Source: an uncultured Agathobacter sp.
GTDB taxonomy: Bacteria > Bacillota > Clostridia > Lachnospirales > Lachnospiraceae
Reading direction: 5' to 3'
Assembly: GCA_944381555.1 (NCBI GenBank)
Contig: CALWLL010000061.1
Location: 1-64,000, forward strand
Length of the DNA stretch: 64,000 nt
In this document: positions 27,431 to 36,358 of the stretch, piece by piece
How the letters are laid out: every line of letters starts with the position of its first letter
Position numbering within the stretch: the first letter of the stretch is position 1
Notes under the pieces: model-generated
Database searches by the model: none
The model's input: the letters and a program-made list of their open reading frames with translations, nothing else
What the model was told of the DNA's origin: nothing
Translations under genes and position numbers: made by a program

Positions 27431-28078
27431 CTATTTTGCACACTTTGTACTCACTGTAATCCCATCTCCGATTGGCAGCACCGCAGTTACCAGATCCTCC
27501 CTGTGAGTCAGTTCATACAAATACTCCCGCATTCTTTTATGGATGGTTCTGTTCCGCCTTGCAACGACAAAATGGGATTCAATGATATCTCCGTCCTGAA
27601 GCACATTATCGGATACTAAAACACCATCCGGCTTCAGCAGACGCATCACATCACCAAAGAAGTTGATGTACTGCCCTTTTGCTGCATCCATAAAAATCAT
27701 ATCAAAAGGGTCCTCTAAGGTCTTTAGCACCTCTGTAGCATCCCCTTCTATAAGTGTAATCTGCTTTTCCTTTCCTGCACGCACAAAATTTTCGCGCGCA
27801 ATCGGAATGCGCTTTTCATAATTTTCTATCGTAACAATCTCGCATGGATAGGGATTATATTCTGCCATTAGAATCGCCGAAAAGCCTACGGCAGTACCAA
27901 CCTCTAAAATACGCTTTGGTTTCTGCATTGCCAAAAGCAATTTTAAAAAGCTCTGCATTTCTTTCCGAATAATCGGCACATAGGAATCCAGAGCTTCTCT
28001 TTCTATGGTATCAAGAATATCGGTATTTCCGCTATCCAACGAGTTGATGTATGTCACCAGTCGTTCATCTATTACCAT
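27431..28078 (-). CDS. trmR: tRNA 5-hydroxyuridine methyltransferase TrmR-like (class I O-methyltransferase)
   Basis: A 215-residue SAM-dependent methyltransferase of the catechol O-methyltransferase fold. The SAM-binding segment is ILEVGTAVGFSAILMA (about 55-70) and the metal-binding Asp lies in DMIFMDAAKGQYINFF. In B. subtilis the equivalent YrrM methylates 5-hydroxyuridine 34 made by TrhP to 5-methoxyuridine, and the same gene pairing is present here. General small-molecule O-methylation is the alternative if context is ignored. Confidence 0.85.
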   Translation of the reverse strand: MVIDERLVTYINSLDSGNTDILDTIEREALDSYVPIIRKEMQSFLKLLLAMQKPKRILEVGTAVGFSAILMAEYNPYPCEIVTIENYEKRIPIARENFVRAGKEKQITLIEGDATEVLKTLEDPFDMIFMDAAKGQYINFFGDVMRLLKPDGVLVSDNVLQDGDIIESHFVVARRNRTIHKRMREYLYELTHREDLVTAVLPIGDGITVSTKCAK

Positions 28079-28093
28079 ATTTATACACCTTTT

Positions 28094-28537
28094 TTATTCA
28101 TTGTTCCCAGTTGTTTCGGTTTCCGTTGAATCTCCGGCATCCTCTGTCCCGGAAGCGTCACTTTCTTCTGTTTCCTGTGGTGTGGACATCTCCACCATCA
28201 TTTCCTTCGCAGTCATAGAAGTATTAAGGACATAAGTTCCCGGAAGAATTTTTTCTGCATATGCAGATAAGCTAAGCTGTATTTGAAATAGCGACGCACT
28301 CCGTACCAATCCTTTTGCTTCCAGTTCCTTTCCAATCTCTCCGCCGTCCATAGATTCTTCAATAGTTACCGACACATTATGTCCCGGTTCTTCCTCCATT
28401 GGCGGCTCTGTAAACACGCGATAACCAAAATCAAAGGCGGTAAAACTGACACTGACCGTAACATATACTATTAACAGCGCCAGTATCATTGTAATTCCTA
28501 ATCTGACAAATTTGAGTACTGCTTTGTTAACGTTCAT
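28094..28537 (-). CDS. MltG/YceG-like membrane protein lacking the catalytic domain
   Basis: A 147-residue protein with one membrane helix (about 12-34) and a short extracellular part (VTIEESMDGGEIGKELEAKG... LPGTYVLNTSMTAKEMM) that resembles the LysM-like N-terminal part of the endolytic transglycosylase MltG. The transglycosylase domain is absent; the protein ends in a Thr/Glu-rich tail. In B. subtilis a full-length mltG (yrrL) occupies this place between DUF1292 and trmR, so this looks like a reduced descendant. Start 28537 follows TAGGAGT and lies 8 nt after the RNase J stop. Confidence 0.75.
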   Translation of the reverse strand: MNVNKAVLKFVRLGITMILALLIVYVTVSVSFTAFDFGYRVFTEPPMEEEPGHNVSVTIEESMDGGEIGKELEAKGLVRSASLFQIQLSLSAYAEKILPGTYVLNTSMTAKEMMVEMSTPQETEESDASGTEDAGDSTETETTGNNE

Positions 28538-28545
28538 ACTTACTC

Positions 28546-30216
28546 CTATACTTCCATGATGATTGGCATAATCATCGGACGTCTCTTTGTTTCCTTCCAT
28601 ACGAAGTCGCCAAGAGAATCTTTTACCATTGTTTTTATCTTACCCCAATCCGTGATACGGTGGCTCATGCAATACTCCATAGTATTATCAAGAACCGCCT
28701 GCGCCTCATCCATCAGACTTTCAGAGTTGCGCACATATACAAAACCTCGGGATACAATATCCGGTCCGGCAAGCACCTGGCCTGTAACACTTTCGAGTGT
28801 CATTACCACAATAATAATACCATCTTCCGCAAGTTTTTGTCTGTCGCGGATAACAATATTGCCAACGTCGCCAACGCCAAGTCCGTCAACCATTACGTTT
28901 CCTACCTGCACATGACCCGTTACCTTTGCTCCGTTTTCATCCAATTCAAGCACATCGCCGGAAGATAGAATCTTGATAGCATCTTTATCATAGCCCAATT
29001 CTTCCGCAATCTTTGCCTGCGCTACCAGATGCTTATATTCCCCATGCACCGGTATCGAATATTTTGGATGAAGCAGCGAATAGATAAGCTTAATATCTTC
29101 TTTGCACGCATGTCCGGAAACATGAACATCCTGAAAAATAACATCCGCGCCTTTTCGCATCAGTTCATTAATAACGCCCGTTACGGACTTCTCGTTACCC
29201 GGAATCGGCGAGGAACTGAAAATAATCATATCATTTGGCTTAATGGAAATTTTGCGATGTGTTCCGTTTGCCATACGGGAAAGTGCAGCCATTGACTCTC
29301 CCTGACTTCCGGTTGTAATAATTACCGTCTGCTCGTCCGGGTAATTGCGAAGCATTTCACCCTCAATCAAAATATTATCCGGCAAAGACAGATAGCCTAA
29401 TTCTGACGCAATATCAATCGTGCTGACCATACTGCGTCCTTCAATTGCCACTTTTCTGCCATATTTCTGCGCAGAGTTAATAATCTGCTGCACACGGTCT
29501 ACGTTAGACGCAAAGGTTGCAATAATAATTCTCTGATTTCTATGTTCATCAAAAATATGATCTAAGGTCGCACCTACGCTCTTTTCCGACATGGTAAATC
29601 CGGAACGTTCCGCATTGGTGCTGTCGCACATAAGGGCAAGAACACCTTTTTTGCCGATTTCGCCAAATCTGGCCAGATCAATGGCATCTCCGAATACCGG
29701 TGTGTAATCCACCTTAAAATCACCCGTATGCACAACGATTCCTGCCGGTGAATAAATTGCCAGCGCAGCTGCGTCCTGAATACTGTGATTTGTGCGGATA
29801 AATTCAACACGGAAACATCCCACATTGATGTGCTGTCCGTATTTTACCACTTTACGTTTTACCTTTTTTAGCATACCATGCTCTTCTAATTTATGCTCAA
29901 TCAATGCTGTTGTCAGTCTGGTAGCATAAATAGGCACGTTAACATCACGAAGCACATATGGAATCGCACCAATATGGTCTTCGTGCCCGTGTGTAATAAA
30001 GAATCCCTTCACTTTATCGATGTTATCCTTAAGATATGTTACATCCGGAATAACCAGATCGATTCCTAACATATCGTTTTCGGGAAATGCCAAGCCACAA
30101 TCCACAACAATAATACTATCCTCGTATTCAAAGGCAGTAATATTCATGCCGATCTGCTCTAAGCCGCCTAAAGGAATTATCTTTAGTTTACTATTCTGTT
30201 TTTTAATTTTTGACAT
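28546..30216 (-). CDS. rnj: Ribonuclease J
   Basis: A 556-residue metallo-beta-lactamase/beta-CASP ribonuclease that matures and degrades RNA with 5'-exonuclease and endonuclease activity. The zinc motif HGHEDH is at residues 76-81, followed by the beta-CASP domain and a C-terminal RNase J domain (VSRGFVYVRNSESLMDEA). It sits between DUF1292 and the MltG-like gene, a place where Bacillus has no RNase J gene, so it was inserted into an otherwise conserved cluster in this lineage. Confidence 0.96.
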   Translation of the reverse strand: MSKIKKQNSKLKIIPLGGLEQIGMNITAFEYEDSIIVVDCGLAFPENDMLGIDLVIPDVTYLKDNIDKVKGFFITHGHEDHIGAIPYVLRDVNVPIYATRLTTALIEHKLEEHGMLKKVKRKVVKYGQHINVGCFRVEFIRTNHSIQDAAALAIYSPAGIVVHTGDFKVDYTPVFGDAIDLARFGEIGKKGVLALMCDSTNAERSGFTMSEKSVGATLDHIFDEHRNQRIIIATFASNVDRVQQIINSAQKYGRKVAIEGRSMVSTIDIASELGYLSLPDNILIEGEMLRNYPDEQTVIITTGSQGESMAALSRMANGTHRKISIKPNDMIIFSSSPIPGNEKSVTGVINELMRKGADVIFQDVHVSGHACKEDIKLIYSLLHPKYSIPVHGEYKHLVAQAKIAEELGYDKDAIKILSSGDVLELDENGAKVTGHVQVGNVMVDGLGVGDVGNIVIRDRQKLAEDGIIIVVMTLESVTGQVLAGPDIVSRGFVYVRNSESLMDEAQAVLDNTMEYCMSHRITDWGKIKTMVKDSLGDFVWKETKRRPMIMPIIMEV

Positions 30217-30242
30217 AATACCTCCGTTACTAATTTTCCGTT

Positions 30243-30506
30243 CTAATATTCAATATCCGTATCTTCATCGGAGAGTTCCGTGAAAATTCTTGCCAGTGCT
30301 AAAAATTCAACTTCGTCTTCTACCACCTGGTAAGTAACTTCATCATTCTCATCCTTAATCTCTTTTAAAATGTATGCATCAAAAATTTCTTCTTCTGTAG
30401 ATTCTGATACCAAAAGGTATTTATTTCCGTTTAACTGTGTTTCTTCTTCAACCACAAACTCAACGGTCTCCTGTGTATCCGGATCTGTAAATTTAACTGT
30501 TTCCAT
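30243..30506 (-). CDS. DUF1292 family protein
   Basis: An 87-residue, very acidic, soluble protein of the DUF1292 family (YrzB in B. subtilis). The pattern FTDPDTQETVEFVVEEE...YLLVSE...AYILKE is typical. Its function is unknown. It follows ruvX by 26 bp in the conserved ireB-ruvX-DUF1292 order. Length is normal for the family. Confidence 0.93.
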   Translation of the reverse strand: METVKFTDPDTQETVEFVVEEETQLNGNKYLLVSESTEEEIFDAYILKEIKDENDEVTYQVVEDEVEFLALARIFTELSDEDTDIEY

Positions 30507-30532
30507 TTTTATATCCTTTCATTCAAAAACGG

Positions 30533-30964
30533 TTAGTTTCCTTGATTTCTTAAATAATCTAAGTATCCTTGCAGGATAAATATTGCCGCAATTTCATCAA
30601 CATATTCCTTCCGGTGTTCCCGGCGTATCCCCATTTCCATCATGGAATTATCTGCGGCTACAGTTGTAAGACGTTCGTCCCACAAAACCACCTCAAGTCC
30701 GGTACGTTTTTCTAACATATCCTTAAACTCCTTGGTTTTCTCACAGCGCTCGCCCTCTGTGTTATTCATATTCTTCGGATAGCCAAGTATAATTTTCTCC
30801 ACACCGTATTTATTTACCAATTCATCAATCCTAGCCAGGGTCTGACGCAATTTGGCCGGCTTTTCTCTCCGGATTATCTCAACTCCCTGCGCAGTAAGTA
30901 ACAGTTCGTCGCTTACCGCTACACCAACTGTCTTAGTTCCAAAATCCAATCCTAAAATTCGCAT
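30533..30964 (-). CDS. ruvX: Holliday junction resolvase-like protein RuvX/YqgF
   Basis: A 143-residue RNase H-fold nuclease. It opens with the motif [15 protein letters not shown] containing the first catalytic Asp, and includes [11 protein letters not shown] and the conserved LWDERLTT. The family has been linked to 16S rRNA processing and to Holliday junction cleavage. Middle gene of the ireB-ruvX-DUF1292 set, 17 bp after ireB. The ATG has a moderate upstream SD. Confidence 0.96.
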   Translation of the reverse strand: MRILGLDFGTKTVGVAVSDELLLTAQGVEIIRREKPAKLRQTLARIDELVNKYGVEKIILGYPKNMNNTEGERCEKTKEFKDMLEKRTGLEVVLWDERLTTVAADNSMMEMGIRREHRKEYVDEIAAIFILQGYLDYLRNQGN

Positions 30965-30981
30965 AATCCACCTGCCGCAAA

Positions 30982-31245
30982 CTAGTTTTCAAATTCACGC
31001 GCCAGATAAGCCTTTAGAATCTCTTCTACCAGTTCATCCCGCTCAACCTTCATAATCAGGCTTCTGGCATTATTGTGGCTGGTAATATAAGTGGGGTCGC
31101 CTGACATAATATATCCTACCATCTGATTGACTGGGTTATATCCTTTTTCTTTCAGCGCGGCAAAGACAATCTTCAAAACGTCTCTTACCTGAAATTCCGG
31201 TTCCTTTTCAACTTTAAAATACTGTGTGTTTCTTAAATTCTGCAT
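30982..31245 (-). CDS. ireB: IreB family regulatory phosphoprotein (DUF965)
   Basis: An 87-residue helical protein with the family pattern [33 protein letters not shown]. In Enterococcus IreB is phosphorylated on N-terminal threonine by the PASTA kinase IreK and affects cephalosporin resistance. Here an N-terminal Thr7 (LRNTQYF) is present. It starts the conserved cluster with ruvX and DUF1292 and has its own promoter just after the mtaB stop. Confidence 0.95.
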   Translation of the reverse strand: MQNLRNTQYFKVEKEPEFQVRDVLKIVFAALKEKGYNPVNQMVGYIMSGDPTYITSHNNARSLIMKVERDELVEEILKAYLAREFEN

Positions 31246-31295
31246 ACTATCACGCCCTTGCTTTTGTTCTTTGCTTCTTTTGAACTATCACCTCT

Positions 31296-31324
31296 ATTGT
31301 AAACCACCCGGCCCGAAAAAACAA
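31296..31324 (-). promoter_or_regulatory. Sigma-A promoter of the ireB-ruvX-DUF1292 operon
   Basis: Minus-strand TTGTTT (31319-31324), 17 bp, TACAAT (31296-31301), about 50 bp before the ireB start. The -35 begins within 5 bp of the mtaB stop codon. Confidence 0.7.
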
Positions 31325-31327
31325 CCT

Positions 31328-32671
31328 TTATTCCATGAGATAAACATCCTCACAAAGAGCCTTCACCAAAGTCCCCTTTACCAGCCGGTTATCCAACGGG
31401 ATATCAGAAGCCTTTGCCACCTTGACATACTCTCTCGTATAACCCACATAATAAGGCTTTCCGTCAAAGACCGCCGCTTCCTCAAAAAGCACTTCTTTCT
31501 CTTTTCCCAGATAATATGCGCGAAATTCCTCCGACATCTTATCTCCTAATTCAATCAGTTCTGCGCTGCGGACATTCTTTATGCTTTCCGGAATCTGATT
31601 TGGCATAACTGCAGCTTTTGTCCCCTGACGTTTTGAGTATTTGAAAATATGCATTTCATAGAAATGTACGTCCTCCAAAAACGACCGCGTTGCAGCAAAT
31701 TCTTCTTCTGTTTCTCCCGGAAATCCTACAATAACGTCTGTAGTAATTGCTGGATGCTCAAAATATTTGCGGAGAATATCACAGCCGTTTTTATATTCTT
31801 TTGCAGAATATTTACGGTTCATACGCTGCAATGTAGCATCACAGCCGCTTTGGAGAGACAGATGGAAATGCGGACAGATTTTCTCCAATCTGCTCAGTTC
31901 TGACGCAAATTCTTCCGTAACCACCTTTGGCTCTAAAGAACCAAGACGGATTCTCTTGATTTTCTCTATTTTATGAATCTCCTGAATCAAATGAAGGAGG
32001 GTTTCTCCCGTTTCCACACCATAAGAGCTAAGATGGATTCCCGTCAGCACCACCTCCTGATAACCATTTTCCGTAAGACGATGCACCTCTTTTAACACGG
32101 ATTCCATAGACCTGCTGCGCACACGGCCCCTCGCATACGGAATGATACAATAACTGCAGAATTGATTGCAGCCATCCTGAACCTTGATAAAGGCTCTTGT
32201 ATGCTCCGACGGCTTATCCATGTACAATTCTTCAAATTCCTGCTTTTGTCCATTGATATCTGTCACTGCATCTATTTTGCCGCAATAGCTTCCACTCTGA
32301 AAACCCTTTTCCATATGTTCTTCTGCTTTTGCAAAATATTCCTCTAGCCTTGTTACCAGTTCATGCTTTTTGTTATTTCCAATAATTATATCAATCGCCT
32401 CGTCACAAACGGCTTCTTTCTCTTTTGTCTGCACATAGCATCCTGCTGCTACCACAATAGTATTCGGATTTTTATGCTTAGCACGATGAATCATCTGACG
32501 CGATTTGCGGTCTGCCATATTTGTTACGGAGCATGTGTTTATAACGTACACATCTGCTGTTTCTGTAAAAGGGACTATTTCATATCCTGCCTCCTCTAAC
32601 ATCTGCTGCATAGCTTCTGTCTCATAAGCATTCACTTTACATCCCAAGTTATGCAATGCTGCTTTTTTCAT
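31328..32671 (-). CDS. mtaB: tRNA (t6A37) methylthiotransferase MtaB
   Basis: A radical SAM methylthiotransferase (447 residues) that converts t6A37 to ms2t6A37 in tRNA. The N-terminal domain has cluster cysteines Cys11, Cys47 and Cys78; the radical SAM motif is Cys168-x3-Cys172-x2-Cys175 (CNQFCSYC); a TRAM domain ends the protein. The LGCKVN start and the C-terminal segment fit MtaB rather than MiaB or RimO. Single gene diverging from the HPr-like gene. Confidence 0.95.
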   Translation of the reverse strand: MKKAALHNLGCKVNAYETEAMQQMLEEAGYEIVPFTETADVYVINTCSVTNMADRKSRQMIHRAKHKNPNTIVVAAGCYVQTKEKEAVCDEAIDIIIGNNKKHELVTRLEEYFAKAEEHMEKGFQSGSYCGKIDAVTDINGQKQEFEELYMDKPSEHTRAFIKVQDGCNQFCSYCIIPYARGRVRSRSMESVLKEVHRLTENGYQEVVLTGIHLSSYGVETGETLLHLIQEIHKIEKIKRIRLGSLEPKVVTEEFASELSRLEKICPHFHLSLQSGCDATLQRMNRKYSAKEYKNGCDILRKYFEHPAITTDVIVGFPGETEEEFAATRSFLEDVHFYEMHIFKYSKRQGTKAAVMPNQIPESIKNVRSAELIELGDKMSEEFRAYYLGKEKEVLFEEAAVFDGKPYYVGYTREYVKVAKASDIPLDNRLVKGTLVKALCEDVYLME

Positions 32672-32701
32672 GTATTTTTTACCATACCTTTATATATTCA
32701 A

Positions 32702-32730
32702 TTGACTTTTCCATAAAAAAACATTACTAT
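32702..32730 (+). promoter_or_regulatory. Sigma-A promoter of the HPr-like gene
   Basis: TTGACT (32702-32707), 17 bp, TACTAT (32725-32730), about 40 bp before the ATG, followed by a strong AAAAAGGAGG ribosome binding site. Confidence 0.75.
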
Positions 32731-32769
32731 CTATAGTGAGGTTTTAAATAGTAAAAAGGAGGTTCTAAA

Positions 32770-33003
32770 ATGAAAACCGTTCAGATTTCATTAAACTCTA
32801 TCGGAAAAGTAAAATCATTTGTTAATGCAATTACACAGTTTGAATTTGATTTGGATTTAATCTCTGGAAGATATGTCATTGATGCAAAATCTATTATGGG
32901 TATATTCAGCTTAGATTTATCTAAGCCAATCGATCTTGTAATCCATACAGAGACCAATCTTGACGAAATCATGGAAGTACTAAAACCATATCTGGTTGAA
33001 TAG
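32770..33003 (+). CDS. HPr-like protein without the active-site histidine
   Basis: A 77-residue protein with the HPr fold: it keeps the KSIMGIFSLDLSK segment around the regulatory Ser46 and the C-terminal helix. Where HPr has GIHARPA with the PEP-phosphorylated His15, this protein reads SIGKVKSFV, and it contains no His there. It cannot act as a phosphotransferase carrier. Like Bacillus Crh, it could serve as a Ser-phosphorylated co-regulator if HPr kinase recognises it, or it may be a plain binding protein. It is a single-gene unit with a strong promoter and SD. Confidence 0.88.
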   Translation: MKTVQISLNSIGKVKSFVNAITQFEFDLDLISGRYVIDAKSIMGIFSLDLSKPIDLVIHTETNLDEIMEVLKPYLVE

Positions 33004-33122
33004 TCTATTCACCATATATCATGCAATTCAGACAGTATCTCATCCTCTATGCAGAAGAAATTTTTTGCCCTGTGTAAAGTCGTTTTTTCTTCTACATAAA
33101 CGATGGGATTCTTTTTTATATC

Positions 33123-34307
33123 CTACTCTGCTTCTACCATAATCGTTTCTGTTGTGTTAATTGCCGTTTCCATCAATTCTTCAATTTTTTCCGCTAATTT
33201 CAATTCCGATTTCCTGATAAATTCCACATTTGGCTTTGTTACCGGGTGTTTTGCAACAAAAATCGTACAGCAATCTTCATACGGCAGGATGGAAGTCTCA
33301 TAGGTGTCTATTTTTTCAGCAATTGTTACGATATCCTGTTTGTCCAAGGCTATGAGCGGACGGTACACCGGCATAGTACATACTTCGTTTGTTGCGGCAA
33401 GCGACTGCATTGTCTGGCTTGCAACCTGTCCGATGCTTTCACCTGTAATAAGTCCGAGACATTTGCCCTGTTTTGCAAAGTATTCCGCAATCTTCATCAT
33501 ATAACGCCGCATGATAATCGTTAATTCCTCATGCGGACACTTCTCATAGATATATAACTGGATATCCGTAAAGTTGACAATATGAAGCTTAATCGGACCT
33601 GTATATGCAGCCACCTTCTTTGCAAGGTCAATAACCTTCTGCTTTGCACGTTCGCTTGTATATGGCGGCGCGTGGAAATAAGTTGCTTCAATCGTCACAC
33701 CACGCTTAGAAATCATATAGCCGGCTACCGGGCTGTCAATTCCGCCGGAAAGAAGCAACATTGCTTTTCCCGCCGTTCCAAGCGGCATTCCGCCCGGTCC
33801 CGGAAGTTCCCTTGAATAAATGTTGATAAGCGGACGGATTTCTATATTGATCATTACCTGCGGATGATGAACATCAACAGAAGTCTCCGGGAAGGCTTCT
33901 AAGATTTTCTCTCCTACTGCGGCATTGATTTCCATAGAGTTCATCGGATAATTTTTTCTTGCACGGCGGGCATTTACCTTAAAGGTAAAATGCTTATCCT
34001 CATACGCCTCCTCAATGTGCGCAGCCACTCGTTGGCAGAGTGCGTCAAATCCTTCATCCTCAGTAAGAATAACCGGACAGATTCCTACAATACCGAACAC
34101 TCTCTGCAATGCAGCTACCGTTTCATCATAGTCGTACTCCCCTTCTGTTTCCACATAAATCCGGCCATTTTCTTTTCGAACCTTAAATTCTCCATCTACA
34201 TTTCTTAACTGATAACGGATGTTGTTTACCAATGCATCCTCGAATAAATACCTGTTTTTTCCCTTGATTGCGATTTCCGCATATTTTATTAAAAATGCCT
34301 GATACAT
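33123..34307 (-). CDS. thiI: tRNA 4-thiouridine synthase ThiI
   Basis: ThiI adenylates uridine 8 of tRNA and inserts sulfur. The 394-residue protein has a ferredoxin-like/THUMP region (about 1-165) and a PP-loop ATPase domain with LLSGGIDSPVAGYM (about 183-196). It lacks the rhodanese domain of the E. coli enzyme, as usual in Firmicutes, and must take sulfur from a partner. The cysteine desulfurase gene 19 bp upstream is that partner. Last gene of the prmA-rsmE-desulfurase-thiI run. Confidence 0.96.
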   Translation of the reverse strand: MYQAFLIKYAEIAIKGKNRYLFEDALVNNIRYQLRNVDGEFKVRKENGRIYVETEGEYDYDETVAALQRVFGIVGICPVILTEDEGFDALCQRVAAHIEEAYEDKHFTFKVNARRARKNYPMNSMEINAAVGEKILEAFPETSVDVHHPQVMINIEIRPLINIYSRELPGPGGMPLGTAGKAMLLLSGGIDSPVAGYMISKRGVTIEATYFHAPPYTSERAKQKVIDLAKKVAAYTGPIKLHIVNFTDIQLYIYEKCPHEELTIIMRRYMMKIAEYFAKQGKCLGLITGESIGQVASQTMQSLAATNEVCTMPVYRPLIALDKQDIVTIAEKIDTYETSILPYEDCCTIFVAKHPVTKPNVEFIRKSELKLAEKIEELMETAINTTETIMVEAE

Positions 34308-34326
34308 ATTATCGGTTTTTCTCCTT

Positions 34327-35526
34327 CTACTTTCTCGTATATTTCTGTAGCATTGGAATTACTTCTCTCATTACCTCTAACGCATAATTCACTTCTTCAC
34401 GGGTAGTATGCACGCTGAAACTGAAACGTATGGTAGAATCCAGCAATTCCTTCTTTAAGCCAATGCTTTGCAGGGTACTGCTGATTGCAGGCTTATTTGA
34501 TGAGCAGGCACTTCCTGCTGACACATAAATATTTTTATCTTCTAACGTATGTAAAATAACTTCTGCTCTTACGCCTTCCATACTTACGCTTACAATGTGC
34601 GGCGCACTGTCATGGTCTTTTTTTCCATTTACGGATACTCCTTCTATTTTTTCCGCTTCTTCTATGAAATAATCACGAAGTCCGTAAAGATGCGCTCTGT
34701 TTGCTTCAAGGTTTTCATACATCTCTTCTGCCGCAACCGCAAGAGCTGCAATCGCAGGAACGTTTTCCGTCCCCGAACGCATTCCCTTCTGCTGGCCACC
34801 TCCGTAAATAAGCGGTTTTATCTTGGTTTTCTCTTTTACAAATAAAAATCCGCTGCCCTTTGGACCATGAATCTTATGCCCGCTTACCGAGAGCAAATCC
34901 ACATTGCATTTCTTTGGAAAAATGGCCATTTTGCCATAGGACTGAATGGCGTCTACATGAAATAAGGTCTTAGGGTTTACTGCCTTAATGATTTTTCCTG
35001 CCTCTTCAATCGGTTCGAGCGCACCGATTTCATTATTTACCTGCATGATGGATACCAGAATTGTATCCGGACGAATCGCACCTCTTAATTCCTCCAGACT
35101 GATTTGACCATACTTGTCCACCCCAAGATACGTTACTTCAAACCCGTTTTCTTCTAACCATGCAAACGGATTCAGTACCGACGGATGCTCTATGGAAGTC
35201 GTAATGACATGCATCCCCGCTCGCTTATTGGCAAGGGCGCTTCCAATAATTGCAAGGTTATTGGATTCTGTTCCTCCTGAAGTAAAAATCAGTTCTTTTT
35301 CCTCTATCTTTAGAGTCTTTGCAATTTTCTTTTTTGCTTCTGTTATATGTTTTTCCGCAATCACGCCCTTCATATGCAAAGAGGACGGATTTCCGTAATC
35401 CTGCGTCAAAAGATAAACCATCTTTTCTGTTGCCGCTTTACTGCATCTGGTGGTTGCGGAATTATCTAAATATGCTTCCATCGGGTTTCGACTGAAAAAC
35501 ACATCTTTTGTGCTTATGCAGTCCAT
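34327..35526 (-). CDS. Cysteine desulfurase (NifS/IscS class, ThiI partner)
   Basis: A PLP enzyme that removes sulfur from cysteine and hands it on as persulfide. The body begins AYLDNSATTRCS and contains the PLP lysine in SGHKIHGPKGSGF and the mobile cysteine segment SAGSACSSNKP. Its place before thiI, as with B. subtilis nifZ-thiI, points to sulfur supply for s4U8. The start is uncertain: 35526 has GGAGG directly abutting the ATG, with almost no spacing, while Met at 35481 fits homologues best but lacks a site. The frame is open upstream to 35640. Confidence 0.93.
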   Translation of the reverse strand: MDCISTKDVFFSRNPMEAYLDNSATTRCSKAATEKMVYLLTQDYGNPSSLHMKGVIAEKHITEAKKKIAKTLKIEEKELIFTSGGTESNNLAIIGSALANKRAGMHVITTSIEHPSVLNPFAWLEENGFEVTYLGVDKYGQISLEELRGAIRPDTILVSIMQVNNEIGALEPIEEAGKIIKAVNPKTLFHVDAIQSYGKMAIFPKKCNVDLLSVSGHKIHGPKGSGFLFVKEKTKIKPLIYGGGQQKGMRSGTENVPAIAALAVAAEEMYENLEANRAHLYGLRDYFIEEAEKIEGVSVNGKKDHDSAPHIVSVSMEGVRAEVILHTLEDKNIYVSAGSACSSNKPAISSTLQSIGLKKELLDSTIRFSFSVHTTREEVNYALEVMREVIPMLQKYTRK

Positions 35527-35545
35527 ACCTCCTTTCTTTCTATAA

Positions 35546-36325
35546 CTATTCATCCAGACAAAATACGAGCATGGACAATGTCGCAAGCCCTGCTGTTTCT
35601 GTACGAAGAATCCTTCTCCCGAGCGAAATCCGGTGTGCATTTACTAGTAAGCGGTCTGCATTATCTTCTGTCTTCTTCTTTGGCGCAATTCCCTCGATTT
35701 CCTCCGGTGAAAAACCGCCTTCCGGTCCGACAAAAATACCGATACTCTGTCCATTCTCTATCTTTTGCATGATTTCACGGGTAGCGTCCATGCCACGCGC
35801 ATTCTCATAAGGCACTAACACTACATCCAGCTCCTTCGCTATCTTCATAGCTTCTTTCCAGTTCATTGGGAGCTCTATTTTTGGAATAATGGTACGCTTT
35901 GACTGTTTTGCAGCACTTTCTGAAATTGCCTGCCAGCGTTTTATCTTAGAATCCGCCTTTTTCGCATCCAGCTTTACTACACAGTTTTTCATGGCAACCG
36001 GAACGATTTCATATACTCCCAGTTCTACTGCCTTCTGGATAATCAGTTCCATCTTATCCGCCTTTGGCAATCCCTGAAACAGATAGATATGGTTTGACAA
36101 TTCTGTTCCCATCGTATCTTCTTTTTCAATTCTTACGATAACCTCTTCCTCCGTAATTGCCTCTATATGTCCGAAAAAACTTCTTGCCTCCATATCGCGT
36201 ACACTAACGCGTACTCTTTCTCCGCCTTTCATGCGCAGAACATTTTTTATATGATTGACATCACTTCCAAGAATCGCAATTGTATCCCCTGTCAGTTGGT
36301 TTTCCTCTACAAAAAATTGATACAT
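35546..36325 (-). CDS. rsmE: 16S rRNA (uracil-1498-N3)-methyltransferase RsmE
   Basis: A 259-residue SPOUT methyltransferase acting on U1498 of 16S rRNA in the assembled 30S subunit. It shows an N-terminal PUA-like domain (about 1-75), then the knotted domain with IGIFVGPEGGFSPEEIE and the C-terminal LGRRILRTETAGLATLSM segment that binds SAM. Length and motifs are typical. It follows prmA by 33 bp, an order common in Firmicutes. Confidence 0.97.
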   Translation of the reverse strand: MYQFFVEENQLTGDTIAILGSDVNHIKNVLRMKGGERVRVSVRDMEARSFFGHIEAITEEEVIVRIEKEDTMGTELSNHIYLFQGLPKADKMELIIQKAVELGVYEIVPVAMKNCVVKLDAKKADSKIKRWQAISESAAKQSKRTIIPKIELPMNWKEAMKIAKELDVVLVPYENARGMDATREIMQKIENGQSIGIFVGPEGGFSPEEIEGIAPKKKTEDNADRLLVNAHRISLGRRILRTETAGLATLSMLVFCLDE

Positions 36326-36358
36326 AATTCCCCTCGTTATATTGGCAAAATACTTTTC

